NCBI GenBank assembly: GCA_937997485.1
Contig: CALKTH010000059.1
Coordinates: 1-37,568, forward strand
Direction: 5' to 3'
DNA length: 37,568 nucleotides
From: an uncultured Acidimicrobiales bacterium
GTDB taxonomy: Bacteria > Actinomycetota > Acidimicrobiia > Acidimicrobiales > SZUA-35
The notes under the pieces: generated by a model
What the model was told of the DNA's origin: nothing
The model's database searches: none
What the model saw: the letters and a program-made list of their open reading frames with translations, nothing else
Program-made: the position numbers and the translations under genes
Part shown: positions 1-7,597 of the stretch, in pieces
Numbering within the stretch: position 1 is the first letter of the stretch
How the letters are laid out: each line of letters starts with the position of its first letter

Positions 1-61
1 ATGAGCGCGGCAATTCTGGTGTGTTCGGGCGTTTCGAGTGGGCCTTTGAGTGGGTGTTGGA

Positions 62-502
62 CTAGGCGTTGGCGAAGGAGCGGCCGATGAAGAAGGCCAT
101 GAGTGCGGAGACGTAGCCCACCACCAGCAACGCGGCCAGGATTCGGCTGCTTCGGCCCGTGTCACCTCGGGCAAACCAACCACCGGCAAGGAACGCCCCC
201 ATCGGGATGAGCCCACCGACGTAGTGGATATAGAGCTGGACGATGCCCTGGCCCTGGTCGAGCAGCTTGATGCCAAGGAGTACCTGGACGGCGAGGGCGA
301 CGATCGCAGCCCCAAGGGCGAGATGGGCTGGCCGTTCCAGCGGCTCGTTCCGGATGGCGTGGCGACCAACCAGCACCGTGACCATCGTCATCGTGATGAG
401 CACCGCCATGCCGGTGTAGAGGTGAGCCGACGGGTCGATGATCAGATTGTCGATTCGGCCATCACCGAGATCGTCAGCCTGGAAGCGGAGCAGCGTTTGC
501 AC
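62..502 (-). CDS. Small four-helix membrane protein of unknown function
   Basis: I do not recognise this family. The 146-residue product has a short polar N-terminus followed by four hydrophobic stretches, at roughly residues 26-46, 58-80, 84-108 and 116-138. It is therefore probably an integral cytoplasmic-membrane protein with both ends on the same side. A histidine/glycine-rich third helix (HYVGGLIPMGAF) is the most distinctive part. The GTG at 502 was chosen because it lies 17 nt after the stop of the methyltransferase gene upstream on the same strand. The frame stays open further back, but that part is antisense to methyltransferase coding and reads as low-complexity sequence. The two genes are probably co-transcribed, which says little about function. 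Confidence 0.6.
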   Translation of the reverse strand: MQTLLRFQADDLGDGRIDNLIIDPSAHLYTGMAVLITMTMVTVLVGRHAIRNEPLERPAHLALGAAIVALAVQVLLGIKLLDQGQGIVQLYIHYVGGLIPMGAFLAGGWFARGDTGRSSRILAALLVVGYVSALMAFFIGRSFANA

Positions 503-518
503 CGGGCCAGTGTGCCCG

Positions 519-1226
519 TCACCGCTTGGTGAGCGTGATCTGTCGAACCAAAATACTCTCGGCGTACTCGGCGTGTCCGGGTAGGTACGGCAGCGGATCA
601 CTGACCTCGGCCCGGCAGAGACCGGCAGCGACCAGGGCGGCAATGGCGTCGGCACACGATCGTTCCTCCCAGAGATCTGTCCGTTGCGAGGCGAGGACCG
701 AACCCCCGCTCTCCACCACTCTGAGGAGCTCGGTGAGCACAGCTTCGGTGTCTGCCAGGTAGGTGAGCACGCCGGCGCAGGTCACGGCGGCAAAGGTTGC
801 ATCGTCGAACGGCAGCCGTTGCGTGAGATCCGCTTGGGTTGTCTCGTCGTAGACACCACGGGTAGCAGCGAGCTCGAGCGAAGCGAGCGACGCGTCGACG
901 CCGTGCACCAGAGCGAAGCCTTGCGCCCGGAGAGCAACACCGCAGCGGCCCGTGCCACATCCGGCGTCGAGCACGACTCCCTCTAGCGCAGCGCCGTCGG
1001 TCGGCGCTCCCAGGGGCGCGGCTTGGCCGACCAATGCCGCCAACTCGGCGGCGAGCCGTTCAGGCACCTCGTAACCCCATCGGTCAAGGTCGTCGTCGTA
1101 GTCCGATGCCCAGCCGTCGTACCGGGCAACCACCTCGTCCGTGCTCTCGGCGTGGGCGAGTCCGGAGAGTCCTGCTCCATCGTCCGAAGGTGGCGGGGAG
1201 GATTCGGTCGGCATGTTGGAAGACAT
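519..1226 (-). CDS. Class I SAM-dependent methyltransferase
   Basis: Predicted cytosolic methyltransferase of about 235 residues. The AdoMet-binding motif I (LDAGCGTG) is at residues 86-93. An acidic residue follows the second strand (GVDAS), and the motif IV-like segment FAAVTCAGVLTYL precedes a typical LRVVESGG loop. A YDGWASDYDDDLDRWGY segment before the Rossmann fold resembles the lead-in of METTL27/WBSCR27-like methyltransferases; that assignment is from memory and moderate. The substrate cannot be predicted. ATG 1226 is only 12 bp from the start of the divergent amidohydrolase. The first 30 residues are Ser/Pro/Asp-rich and non-conserved in appearance, so a start at the GTG near 1133 (residue 32) is also possible. 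The small membrane protein lies directly downstream. Confidence 0.8.
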   Translation of the reverse strand: MSSNMPTESSPPPSDDGAGLSGLAHAESTDEVVARYDGWASDYDDDLDRWGYEVPERLAAELAALVGQAAPLGAPTDGAALEGVVLDAGCGTGRCGVALRAQGFALVHGVDASLASLELAATRGVYDETTQADLTQRLPFDDATFAAVTCAGVLTYLADTEAVLTELLRVVESGGSVLASQRTDLWEERSCADAIAALVAAGLCRAEVSDPLPYLPGHAEYAESILVRQITLTKR

Positions 1227-1238
1227 TAGGGTCCGACA

Positions 1239-2915
1239 ATGAGCACGACCATCTATCCGGCCAGGCGAATCATCACGATGAACAAGGCGAACCCGTTCGC
1301 AGAGGCAGTTGCGGTTCGAGACGGTCGGGTCCTTGGCACCGGCACGGTGGCAGAGCTCCAGCAGTGGGAGACAACGGACAACCCGGTGAACATTGACGAC
1401 TCGTTCGCTGGCCACGTGGTCATGCCCGGATTCATCGAGGCCCATACCCATGTGATGGCAGGCGGCATGTGGACCATGCCGTACGTGGGTTTCTTCGATC
1501 GGCGAAGCCCGGACGGAGCGATTGCGCCCGGCTGTACATCGATCGCCGACGTCGTCGATCGCCTCATCGAAGCCGAAGCGGCGATGAGCGACTCCGGGAC
1601 GGGTCCGAGCGAACCTCTCGTGGCCTGGGGCCTCGACCCCATCTACTTCCCGACCGAACGGCTCCTCGCCCATCATCTGGACCGAGTGTCCGAGACCCGA
1701 CCGATCTTCGTGTTCCACGCCAGCGCCCACCTCGCAACCGTCAACACGGCGCAACTTCAGGAAGCCGAGATCACGGCCGCTACCCCCACACCGGGAATCA
1801 GCCTCGACGCCGCCGGCCGGCCGGACGGCGAGCTGCAAGAGCCACCAGCCATGGGGCTGGCCCGTCGGGCAATCATCAAACTGAGCAAGGCGCTCTACAC
1901 GCCGGAGGCCTACTGGAACTACGCCCGAGAAGCCCGCAACTCGGGTCACACGCTGGTCACCGATCTCGGTACCACGCGGCTGACCGACGAACGCGAACTC
2001 GAGCAGTGGAAGACCATCACCAGCGACCCTGACTACCCGGTGCGCGTGATGGTTGCGATGGGCACCCTCCGAGGAGGAACCGTCGACGAGCTGTCCGCCC
2101 TGGGTCCCACGCTCGACGAGCATGCGAACGCCAAGCTGCGGTTTGGGATCGTGAAGCTCGTGCTCGACGGCTCGATCCAGGGCTTCACGGCACGGGTCAG
2201 CTGGCCCCATTATCTCCATCCACCCGAAGGCCACCCAGGTAATGGACTGTGGCTGATCGCACCGGACCAACTAGCAGGCATGCTCCGACGCCTTCACGAT
2301 GACGGCCTCACGATCCATGTGCACTGCAACGGCGACGAGGCCACCGAGGTCTATCTCGATGCGATGGAAGAAGTGCTCACCGCCTCGCCGAGGCCCGACC
2401 ACCGGCACACGGTCCAGCACTGCCAGCTCACCACACCAGCGCAATACGCCCGAATGGCTGCGCTCGGAATGTGCGCCAACATCTTTGCCAACCACATCTT
2501 CCACTGGGGCGACCAACATCGCGACATCACCCTCGGTCCCGAGCGGGCTCGGGGCATGGATGCGTGCGCCACTGCGTTGCGGGCCGGTGTGTCGATCGCG
2601 ATCCACTCGGATGCTCCCGTCACGCCAATGGGCCATCTCCACACCGCCTGGTGTGCGGTCAATCGTCTCACGGCAAGCGGTGAGGTCTTGGGCCCCGACG
2701 AACGCATCTCGGTTGAGCAAGCACTGGAAGCGATCACTCTTGGCGCGGCCCACCAGCTCAAGCTCGATCACGAGATGGGGAGCATCGAGGCGGGCAAGCT
2801 GGCCGACTTTGCCATCTTGGCCGACGATCCGCTCGAGGTTGATCCGGTCACCCTGAAGGACATCGAGGTCTGGGGCACGGTTCTGGGTGGTGTTCCCTTC
2901 CCTGCAGGCGGATGA
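1239..2915 (+). CDS. YtcJ-type metal-dependent amidohydrolase (amidohydrolase family 3)
   Basis: A 558-residue predicted cytosolic hydrolase of the amidohydrolase superfamily, YtcJ/amidohydrolase_3 branch, which acts on cyclic or linear amides and N-acyl compounds. The N-terminal beta domain (IIT-MNKANPFAEAVAVRDGRVLGTG) leads into the first metal motif EAHTHV with His69 and His71. Further ligands are visible in order: a lysine in GIVKLVLDGS, a histidine in HVHCNGDEA, a histidine in HTVQHCQL and the aspartate of IHSDAPV. The C-terminal MGSIEAGKLADFAILADDPL strand is family-typical. Length is normal. The start matches the usual family N-terminus and leaves almost no leader. The next gene, a CobW-type GTPase, overlaps it by ATGA. 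The true substrate is unknown. Confidence 0.9.
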   Translation: MSTTIYPARRIITMNKANPFAEAVAVRDGRVLGTGTVAELQQWETTDNPVNIDDSFAGHVVMPGFIEAHTHVMAGGMWTMPYVGFFDRRSPDGAIAPGCTSIADVVDRLIEAEAAMSDSGTGPSEPLVAWGLDPIYFPTERLLAHHLDRVSETRPIFVFHASAHLATVNTAQLQEAEITAATPTPGISLDAAGRPDGELQEPPAMGLARRAIIKLSKALYTPEAYWNYAREARNSGHTLVTDLGTTRLTDERELEQWKTITSDPDYPVRVMVAMGTLRGGTVDELSALGPTLDEHANAKLRFGIVKLVLDGSIQGFTARVSWPHYLHPPEGHPGNGLWLIAPDQLAGMLRRLHDDGLTIHVHCNGDEATEVYLDAMEEVLTASPRPDHRHTVQHCQLTTPAQYARMAALGMCANIFANHIFHWGDQHRDITLGPERARGMDACATALRAGVSIAIHSDAPVTPMGHLHTAWCAVNRLTASGEVLGPDERISVEQALEAITLGAAHQLKLDHEMGSIEAGKLADFAILADDPLEVDPVTLKDIEVWGTVLGGVPFPAGG

Positions 2916-3802
2916 CACCGTCACGTATCGCCGTGACCGTGCTGGGCGGCTATCTCGGAGCAGGCAAGACCACGCTGCTGAATCACGTCTTGCGCACCAG
3001 TGACGAGACACTCGCCGTGCTGGTGAACGACTTCGGCGACATCAACGTGGACGCCCACATCCTGGAACGCCGGGACGAGCGGACACTGGCGCTCGATAAC
3101 GGCTGCATCTGTTGCAGTCTGGTCGATGGGTTCGCGACCGCACTGGAAACGATCCGCACGCTCGAACCCCGCCCCCAGCGGCTACTCATCGAGGCGAGCG
3201 GCGTGGCTGACCCTCGCCAGGTCGCGGCCTGGGGTCACGGTCCGGGCTTTCGATTGGACACGACGGTCGTCGTTGCCGACGCCTCCGACATTCGCGCCCG
3301 CTCGAAGGACCGGTGGGTCGGGCAAACGGTCCAGCTGCAACTGCAGTCAGCCGACCTCATCGTGCTCAACAAGGTCGATCTGGTGACGCCAGACGACGCG
3401 GCCTCGGTCACTTCATGGCTCAACGACCTGGTTCCGAGGGCCGCCATCGTCCCCGCCACCAACGGGGCCGTTCCGCTGTCCGTACTGACCGACCTTCCGC
3501 TCTCCCCCAGTGCCGCAGCGAGGCTCGAGTGCGCAGCGCCGAGCGCTGATGCCCTGTTCGAGACCTGGTTCGAAGCGCTTCCTCGCCCGATCGACCGGGC
3601 CGAGCTCGACGCGCTCTTGAAGGGGCGACCAGCGTCGATCGTTCGAAGCAAGGGCTTCGTTGACCTCGAGCCTGAGGGGCGGAATCTCGTTCAGGCGGTT
3701 GGCCACCGGTGGACGGTCACGGCCGCCGAGCCGGAGCCGGGGGAAGCAGTCGAGGTTCCCCTCGGCTTGGTGCACATCCGGTCCAAGGCCCAGGACAGCT
3801 AA
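2912..3802 (+). CDS. CobW/COG0523 family GTP-binding metallochaperone
   Basis: A 296-residue G3E-family GTPase. The P-loop GYLGAGKT sits at residues 13-20, the metal-binding CxCC motif (Cys65, Cys67, Cys68) follows in NGCICCSLVDG, then EASGVADP and the guanine-specificity motif NKVD. The C-terminal half (GFVDLEPEGRNLVQAVGHRW) matches the CobW_C domain. Characterised COG0523 members deliver zinc, cobalt or iron to client enzymes. The ATG overlaps the amidohydrolase stop (ATGA), so translation is probably coupled. The upstream enzyme needs metal, so it is a plausible client, but this is inference. No cobalamin genes lie nearby, which argues against a role in B12 synthesis. There is no His-rich loop of the kind seen in some nickel or zinc chaperones. 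Confidence 0.88.
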   Translation: MTPSRIAVTVLGGYLGAGKTTLLNHVLRTSDETLAVLVNDFGDINVDAHILERRDERTLALDNGCICCSLVDGFATALETIRTLEPRPQRLLIEASGVADPRQVAAWGHGPGFRLDTTVVVADASDIRARSKDRWVGQTVQLQLQSADLIVLNKVDLVTPDDAASVTSWLNDLVPRAAIVPATNGAVPLSVLTDLPLSPSAAARLECAAPSADALFETWFEALPRPIDRAELDALLKGRPASIVRSKGFVDLEPEGRNLVQAVGHRWTVTAAEPEPGEAVEVPLGLVHIRSKAQDS

Positions 3803-3814
3803 GCGTCAGCCGTC

Positions 3815-4414
3815 CTACTCAGTGAGCGGTTTCTCGCCGGTCACGGCGAGAACGGGACGGAAGAGCAGCATCGAAGGATCCTCCCCGAGCAGACGCGTCA
3901 TCTCGTTGGCCAGTTCGGGACCGATCCCCTCGCCGGCAAGCACGACCTGATCCCAATCAAACGTCGGTGCCTCCAGTGTGGGCGCGGCGCCTGCGTTGCC
4001 TCTCACCACGATCGCGAGCCGACCGGTAGGGCACGCCGGCTGCATCTGGAAACAGATCGAGGCGGCCTCGTTGAACAGGTCGATTCCCGGGTCGTCGTTG
4101 CGGAAATGTGGAGCAATCGTCCAGCTGCCCCGGTTGTCGAGTCGTGCTTCCGCCGAGGCAAGCGCCGCGCCGTCGAGCAACGCTGGTCCGAGGCAGAACT
4201 CGCTGCCCTCCTGGACGCCGGCGGTGCGGACATGATCGCCCGGCTCCTCGCTTACGTCGAGCGGGGCCTCGGAGCAGAACGTGGCGACCTCTTCCGGCTG
4301 TGTTGGCTGAGACACAGCATCAGCATCAGCCGAGGAACACGAGGCAGCGACGAGCGCGAGGCAGCCGACGACGAGGCATGCGAATGAGAGTGAGCGTGAT
4401 GATGCGGCGGTCAT
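3815..4414 (-). CDS. Lipoprotein with stand-alone SecD P1-like domain
   Basis: A 199-residue predicted lipoprotein. The signal peptide runs from residue 1 to a lipobox ending VAASC, with Cys26 as the lipidation site, followed by a Ser/Asp/Ala-rich linker. The mature part (about residues 70-195) contains EFCLGPALLDGAAL, a tryptophan strand (RGSWTIAPHF), LFNEAASICF, CPTGRLAIVVRGN, APTLEAPTF and a final GEGIGPELANEMTRLLGED. To my eye these follow the order and spacing of the first periplasmic (P1) domain of actinobacterial SecD, as in CPTGQLAIVLDG..SAPTI. There are no SecD membrane helices and no secF gene nearby. The role is unknown. The gene is convergent with the CobW gene (12-bp gap) and lies 120 bp downstream of a HAD gene on its own strand. 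Confidence 0.72.
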   Translation of the reverse strand: MTAASSRSLSFACLVVGCLALVAASCSSADADAVSQPTQPEEVATFCSEAPLDVSEEPGDHVRTAGVQEGSEFCLGPALLDGAALASAEARLDNRGSWTIAPHFRNDDPGIDLFNEAASICFQMQPACPTGRLAIVVRGNAGAAPTLEAPTFDWDQVVLAGEGIGPELANEMTRLLGEDPSMLLFRPVLAVTGEKPLTE

Positions 4415-4515
4415 CAGGGCCCTTTCGAAGAAACTGGCGGGCTCGATGACGATAGTTCGCTCTGCTCTTGCTGTGGGCCAGCCCGCAGCGAAACACGGGG
4501 AGCTGATTTGCCTGC

Positions 4516-4532
4516 CGGACCCGTCGTGTCCG
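4516..4532 (-). terminator. Possible hairpin after the HAD gene
   Basis: CGGAC (4516-4520) and GTCCG (4528-4532) form a 5-bp stem with a 7-nt loop. The hairpin begins 2 nt past the stop codon of the HAD gene. There is no T tract, so it may only mark a transcript end or have no function. It separates the HAD gene from the lipoprotein gene on the same strand. Confidence 0.3.
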
Positions 4533-4534
4533 AC

Positions 4535-5239
4535 TCAGCCGAGCAACAAGATCTGCTCCAGCTCGTCGAGGCGTGAGATCACGAGATCAGCCAGATCCGC
4601 ACTATCGCCGCGAGGTGTAGGGAGGCCATTCGCAGATTCGTTGGTCACCAGAACAGTGGACACCTCCGCAGCGCGGCCAGCCACAAGATCGTGCCGACTA
4701 TCGCCGACCATCACCGCTCGGGCCGGCTCGATCCCGAGCAACGAACACGCACCGACGATCGGGCCCGGACCGGGCTTGGCTCCAAAGCCAGAATCAAAGC
4801 CGACGATGGCGGCAAAGAAGTCGCCCCAACCGAGCGCTTCCATCTGGACCCGTGCCGTCGCTTCGTCATCGTTCGTCACCACGGCCGCCGGTACACCTGC
4901 GCCGGACAGACTGGCCAGCAGGCTCGCCGCACCCGTGGCTGGTGCGACGTCTTCCCGCGCGCTGGCAGAGAGGGCTCGATCGAACGCACCGAGATCCAGC
5001 AACGAATCCAGGAGTGCGGCAATGACATCATTGGACTCGGCAATGAACGGGGACTCGGGCCCGACGCGACCCGTCGTGAGATCGAAGGCCAACGCCTCCG
5101 CTGCCCGGGCCAGCGACGCATCGTCGGGAGCGCTCGCCTTCAGTGCTCGCCCGACAGCAGCATCCCAGGTTCGATGAAAGTCGATCAGCGTGCCGTCCTT
5201 GTCGAACAACACGGCTTCGATGTCATCAACGACGAGCAC
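4535..5239 (-). CDS. HAD-superfamily phosphatase, phosphoglycolate phosphatase-like
   Basis: A 234-residue cytosolic HAD hydrolase. Motif I is LFDKDGTLID with nucleophile Asp13 and acid/base Asp15. A helical cap follows (about residues 18-90), then motif II in VVTNDDEAT, motif III lysine in GAKPGPGP and motif IV VGDSRHD. This is the subfamily IA layout of Gph-like phosphatases that act on small phosphorylated metabolites; the substrate is not predictable. No ATG exists near the HAD N-terminus in this frame. GTG 5239 gives the expected short lead-in before motif I, and upstream sequence in the frame is antisense to the Ldh_2 gene. It diverges from that gene across 69 bp. Confidence 0.82.
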   Translation of the reverse strand: MLVVDDIEAVLFDKDGTLIDFHRTWDAAVGRALKASAPDDASLARAAEALAFDLTTGRVGPESPFIAESNDVIAALLDSLLDLGAFDRALSASAREDVAPATGAASLLASLSGAGVPAAVVTNDDEATARVQMEALGWGDFFAAIVGFDSGFGAKPGPGPIVGACSLLGIEPARAVMVGDSRHDLVAGRAAEVSTVLVTNESANGLPTPRGDSADLADLVISRLDELEQILLLG

Positions 5240-5308
5240 GGTGGAACCGTACCTCTGCGGGCGATTTCGACCTACGATCCCCGACGTTCGCCACAGCCCG
5301 AGGTTCTC

Positions 5309-6307
5309 ATGACCACTGCATCCACCACCATTTCGCTCGACGAGATCGAGGCGATGGCTGCCACTGCACTCATCCGTCACGGGGCTCAAGACGCCATCGC
5401 GGCCCAAGTAGCGCGAGCGGTTCGAGTAGCGGAAGGCAACGGCAACAAGATTTGTGGCCTCTACTACCTGGAGAGCTACTGCCAGCAACTCGAAACCGGC
5501 CGAATCGATGGAGGCGTCGCCCCTCGAATCTCGAACCCACGTCCGGGCGCCGTCCGAGTCGACGGGCGCTTCGGCTTCGCCCAATCCGCGTTCGCAGCCG
5601 GCCTCGACGCGGCCATCATGGCAGCCCGCACGAATGGCATCTGTGGCTATTCGATCGAACACACTCACACCTGCACCTCGCTCGGCTTCTTTACCGAGCA
5701 GTTCGCCAAGGCCGGACTCCTGGCCATCGGGACAACCAATGCCACACCTCGAGTTGCCCCTCCGGGCGGAGCGACCTCGGTGCTGGGCACGAACCCCATC
5801 GCCATGGCCGTGCCCGATGGTGAGGGCGGCGTTGCCTTCCAGTTCGACTTCAGCACGAGCGCGGTCGCGCTCGGCAAGATCACAATGGCCAAGGCGGCAG
5901 GCGAGTCAATTCCCCTTGGCTGGGCGGTCGACTCCAACGGTGAGCCAACAACGGATCCGACCGCAGCGCTTGCCGGTTCGCTGGTCTCTGCCGGCGGCTA
6001 CAAGGGCTTCGGCATTGGCTTGATGGTGGAGCTCTTGGCCTCGGCCTTGACTGGCTCCCGGCGAAGCGTCGACGTGCCACCGCTCAAGACGCCGGACGGT
6101 CCGCCGCACGACCTTGGCCAGTTCTACATCCTGATTGACCCCGCCGCCTACAGCGACGCAGGCTTCTACGACCACCTGTCTGCGCTGGCCGCAGACATCG
6201 CCGATCAAGAAGGGGCCCGGCTCCCCGGTGCTGATCGCACCGAGCCCACTTCGGTCAAGGTCGAAGACCACGTCTGGGCGCTGGTTCAACAACTCGCCGG
6301 GAGCTGA
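5309..6307 (+). CDS. Ldh_2 family malate/L-lactate-type dehydrogenase
   Basis: A 332-residue NAD(P)H-dependent 2-hydroxyacid dehydrogenase of the malate / L-sulfolactate / ureidoglycolate dehydrogenase family, which is unrelated to classical Rossmann LDH. Family features visible are the helical N-terminus with RHGAQDAIAAQVARAVRVAEGNG, the substrate-binding segment with the catalytic histidine in EHTHTCTSLGFF, the cofactor strand TNATPRVAPPGG followed by LGTNPIAMAVP, and YKGFGIGLMVELLAS near the C-terminus. Length is at the short end for the family. The ATG has a GAGG ribosome-binding site 5 nt upstream. It stands alone, diverging from the HAD gene and converging on the flavin oxidoreductase gene, so no pathway can be read from context. 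Confidence 0.85.
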   Translation: MTTASTTISLDEIEAMAATALIRHGAQDAIAAQVARAVRVAEGNGNKICGLYYLESYCQQLETGRIDGGVAPRISNPRPGAVRVDGRFGFAQSAFAAGLDAAIMAARTNGICGYSIEHTHTCTSLGFFTEQFAKAGLLAIGTTNATPRVAPPGGATSVLGTNPIAMAVPDGEGGVAFQFDFSTSAVALGKITMAKAAGESIPLGWAVDSNGEPTTDPTAALAGSLVSAGGYKGFGIGLMVELLASALTGSRRSVDVPPLKTPDGPPHDLGQFYILIDPAAYSDAGFYDHLSALAADIADQEGARLPGADRTEPTSVKVEDHVWALVQQLAGS

Positions 6308-6331
6308 TCCCGTCTCGGCGGGGACCAAGAG

Positions 6332-7597
6332 TCAGGCGCCGTGACGTGACCCGAGGCCAGGATCAAACGCACCGAACCGGGCGGCAAAGGCCGCCTGGTC
6401 GAGATCCGGATCCGTCCATTCACCGTTGTTGCGGAGCAGCGATGCCGCCAACGCGCCGATGCCATCGGAACTCTTTGCGGCGTGCCCATTGCCGCCGATC
6501 GCCACGAACAGACCGTGGTCGATCCGATCGACGTACGGAAGGTGCGAGGCGGTGTCGGTGATCAGGCAGGGCTTCATCTGCCATGACAAGAACTGAGTCT
6601 CGGACAACACACCCTCGAGCACTGCTCGCATGATCGGCAGTTGTTCGTCCGCCTCGTCGCCCGACATCCACTGTCGCTTCTCCTCGACTGAGACAAAGCG
6701 CGGCGCCGTTCGCCGCGAGCCGCCCATCTTCACGTAGGTCTTGCCATCCGGATATCGGACCGGCGGCACGATGTAGACATCGTCGAGCTCGGGATGGTCA
6801 AGGAGCCAGATGACCGAAGGCATGCGGCTCGTCCGGTCGTCGTCCGGATCCACCTCTCCCAACACCACAGCTTCCGGTCGGACCGACGTTTGGAGTTGCT
6901 CGCCCCCGAGTTCCACGAGGAGATCGCTCGGGTAGGGGCCGGTTGCCAGGAGGACGCGGTCGGCCACGATGTGGTCTCCGCCGTCGCCAGCATCACCGAA
7001 TGCGATGTGGAAGCCTTCTTCCGAGCGAGCCGCCGAGCGAGCCGTGGCGCGAACGATGCTGGCCCCCGCTTGTTCCGCCAGCGCGAGCTGAGCTTCGACC
7101 ATCCGACGAGGATCGATGTGTCCAGCTGGCGAGCCCTCGTAGATCGTGGTCCACCCGGCGGGAAGCTCGAGACCTGGGAGCGAGACACCGGGACGGTCGG
7201 TCGTGCCCACGGTGATCGGAATATCGAGTTCTTCTGCCACCGCGATTTGATTCGCACGGCCCGTCGTGTCGTTGCGTACGAAGACCAGCCCGGCCGGCGT
7301 GTGCACCGGATGGCCGGAGCGCTCGATCGAAGCGGCATCCAATGCGGGGTACTCGGCAATCGCCCGGGAGGCGAGGACCGCCCACTCCCGCCTGGCGTCG
7401 ATTCGGCGGGTGATGCGACCGGAGTCGAAGTGGCTGGCGAATGGCCCGTCGTGGTCGGCCATGACATCCGGCTCGCCCGGCCCAATGCCGACGGCCGTCA
7501 GTCCGGCGTTCGCCACATGCCGAAGCGCGGCCGAGCCGATGAGTCCCAGTCCGACAACGGCGACATCAACGGCGGCCTCGAACCGCTTCTCCGTCAC
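6332..7597 (-). CDS. FAD-dependent amine oxidase, sarcosine oxidase/N-methyltryptophan oxidase-like
   Basis: A 421-residue flavoprotein of the DAO/MSOX family. The dinucleotide-binding motif GLGLIG lies at residues 16-21, followed by the arginine-rich SGRITRRIDAR segment typical of monomeric sarcosine and N-methyltryptophan oxidases. Near the C-terminus, KPCLITDTASHLPYVD places Cys344 where MSOX attaches FAD covalently, and the final IGGNGHAAKSSDGIG loop closes the flavin site. It would oxidise an N-methyl or secondary amine, releasing hydrogen peroxide; the substrate is unknown. GTG 7597 was chosen because it forms a GTGA overlap with the stop of the MFS gene. It is the last gene of a four-gene coupled operon. 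Confidence 0.85.
   Translation of the reverse strand: MTEKRFEAAVDVAVVGLGLIGSAALRHVANAGLTAVGIGPGEPDVMADHDGPFASHFDSGRITRRIDARREWAVLASRAIAEYPALDAASIERSGHPVHTPAGLVFVRNDTTGRANQIAVAEELDIPITVGTTDRPGVSLPGLELPAGWTTIYEGSPAGHIDPRRMVEAQLALAEQAGASIVRATARSAARSEEGFHIAFGDAGDGGDHIVADRVLLATGPYPSDLLVELGGEQLQTSVRPEAVVLGEVDPDDDRTSRMPSVIWLLDHPELDDVYIVPPVRYPDGKTYVKMGGSRRTAPRFVSVEEKRQWMSGDEADEQLPIMRAVLEGVLSETQFLSWQMKPCLITDTASHLPYVDRIDHGLFVAIGGNGHAAKSSDGIGALAASLLRNNGEWTDPDLDQAAFAARFGAFDPGLGSRHGA

Noticed and set aside
50..532. Open frame on the + strand antisense to the small membrane protein
   Set aside because: Its product is His/Arg/Asp-rich with no fold or motif, and the opposite strand encodes four clear membrane helices.
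1227..2270. Upstream extension of the methyltransferase frame on the minus strand
   Set aside because: It runs antisense through conserved amidohydrolase motifs and shows no homology-like segments; the methyltransferase needs no such domain.
2271..3011. Minus-strand frame opposite the end of the amidohydrolase and start of the CobW gene
   Set aside because: The + strand carries both the HSDAPV and the P-loop motifs here; the antisense product is featureless.
6308..6331. CCCG-N6-CGGG hairpin between the convergent Ldh_2 and flavin oxidase genes as a terminator
   Set aside because: A 4-bp stem without a T tract is too weak to call.
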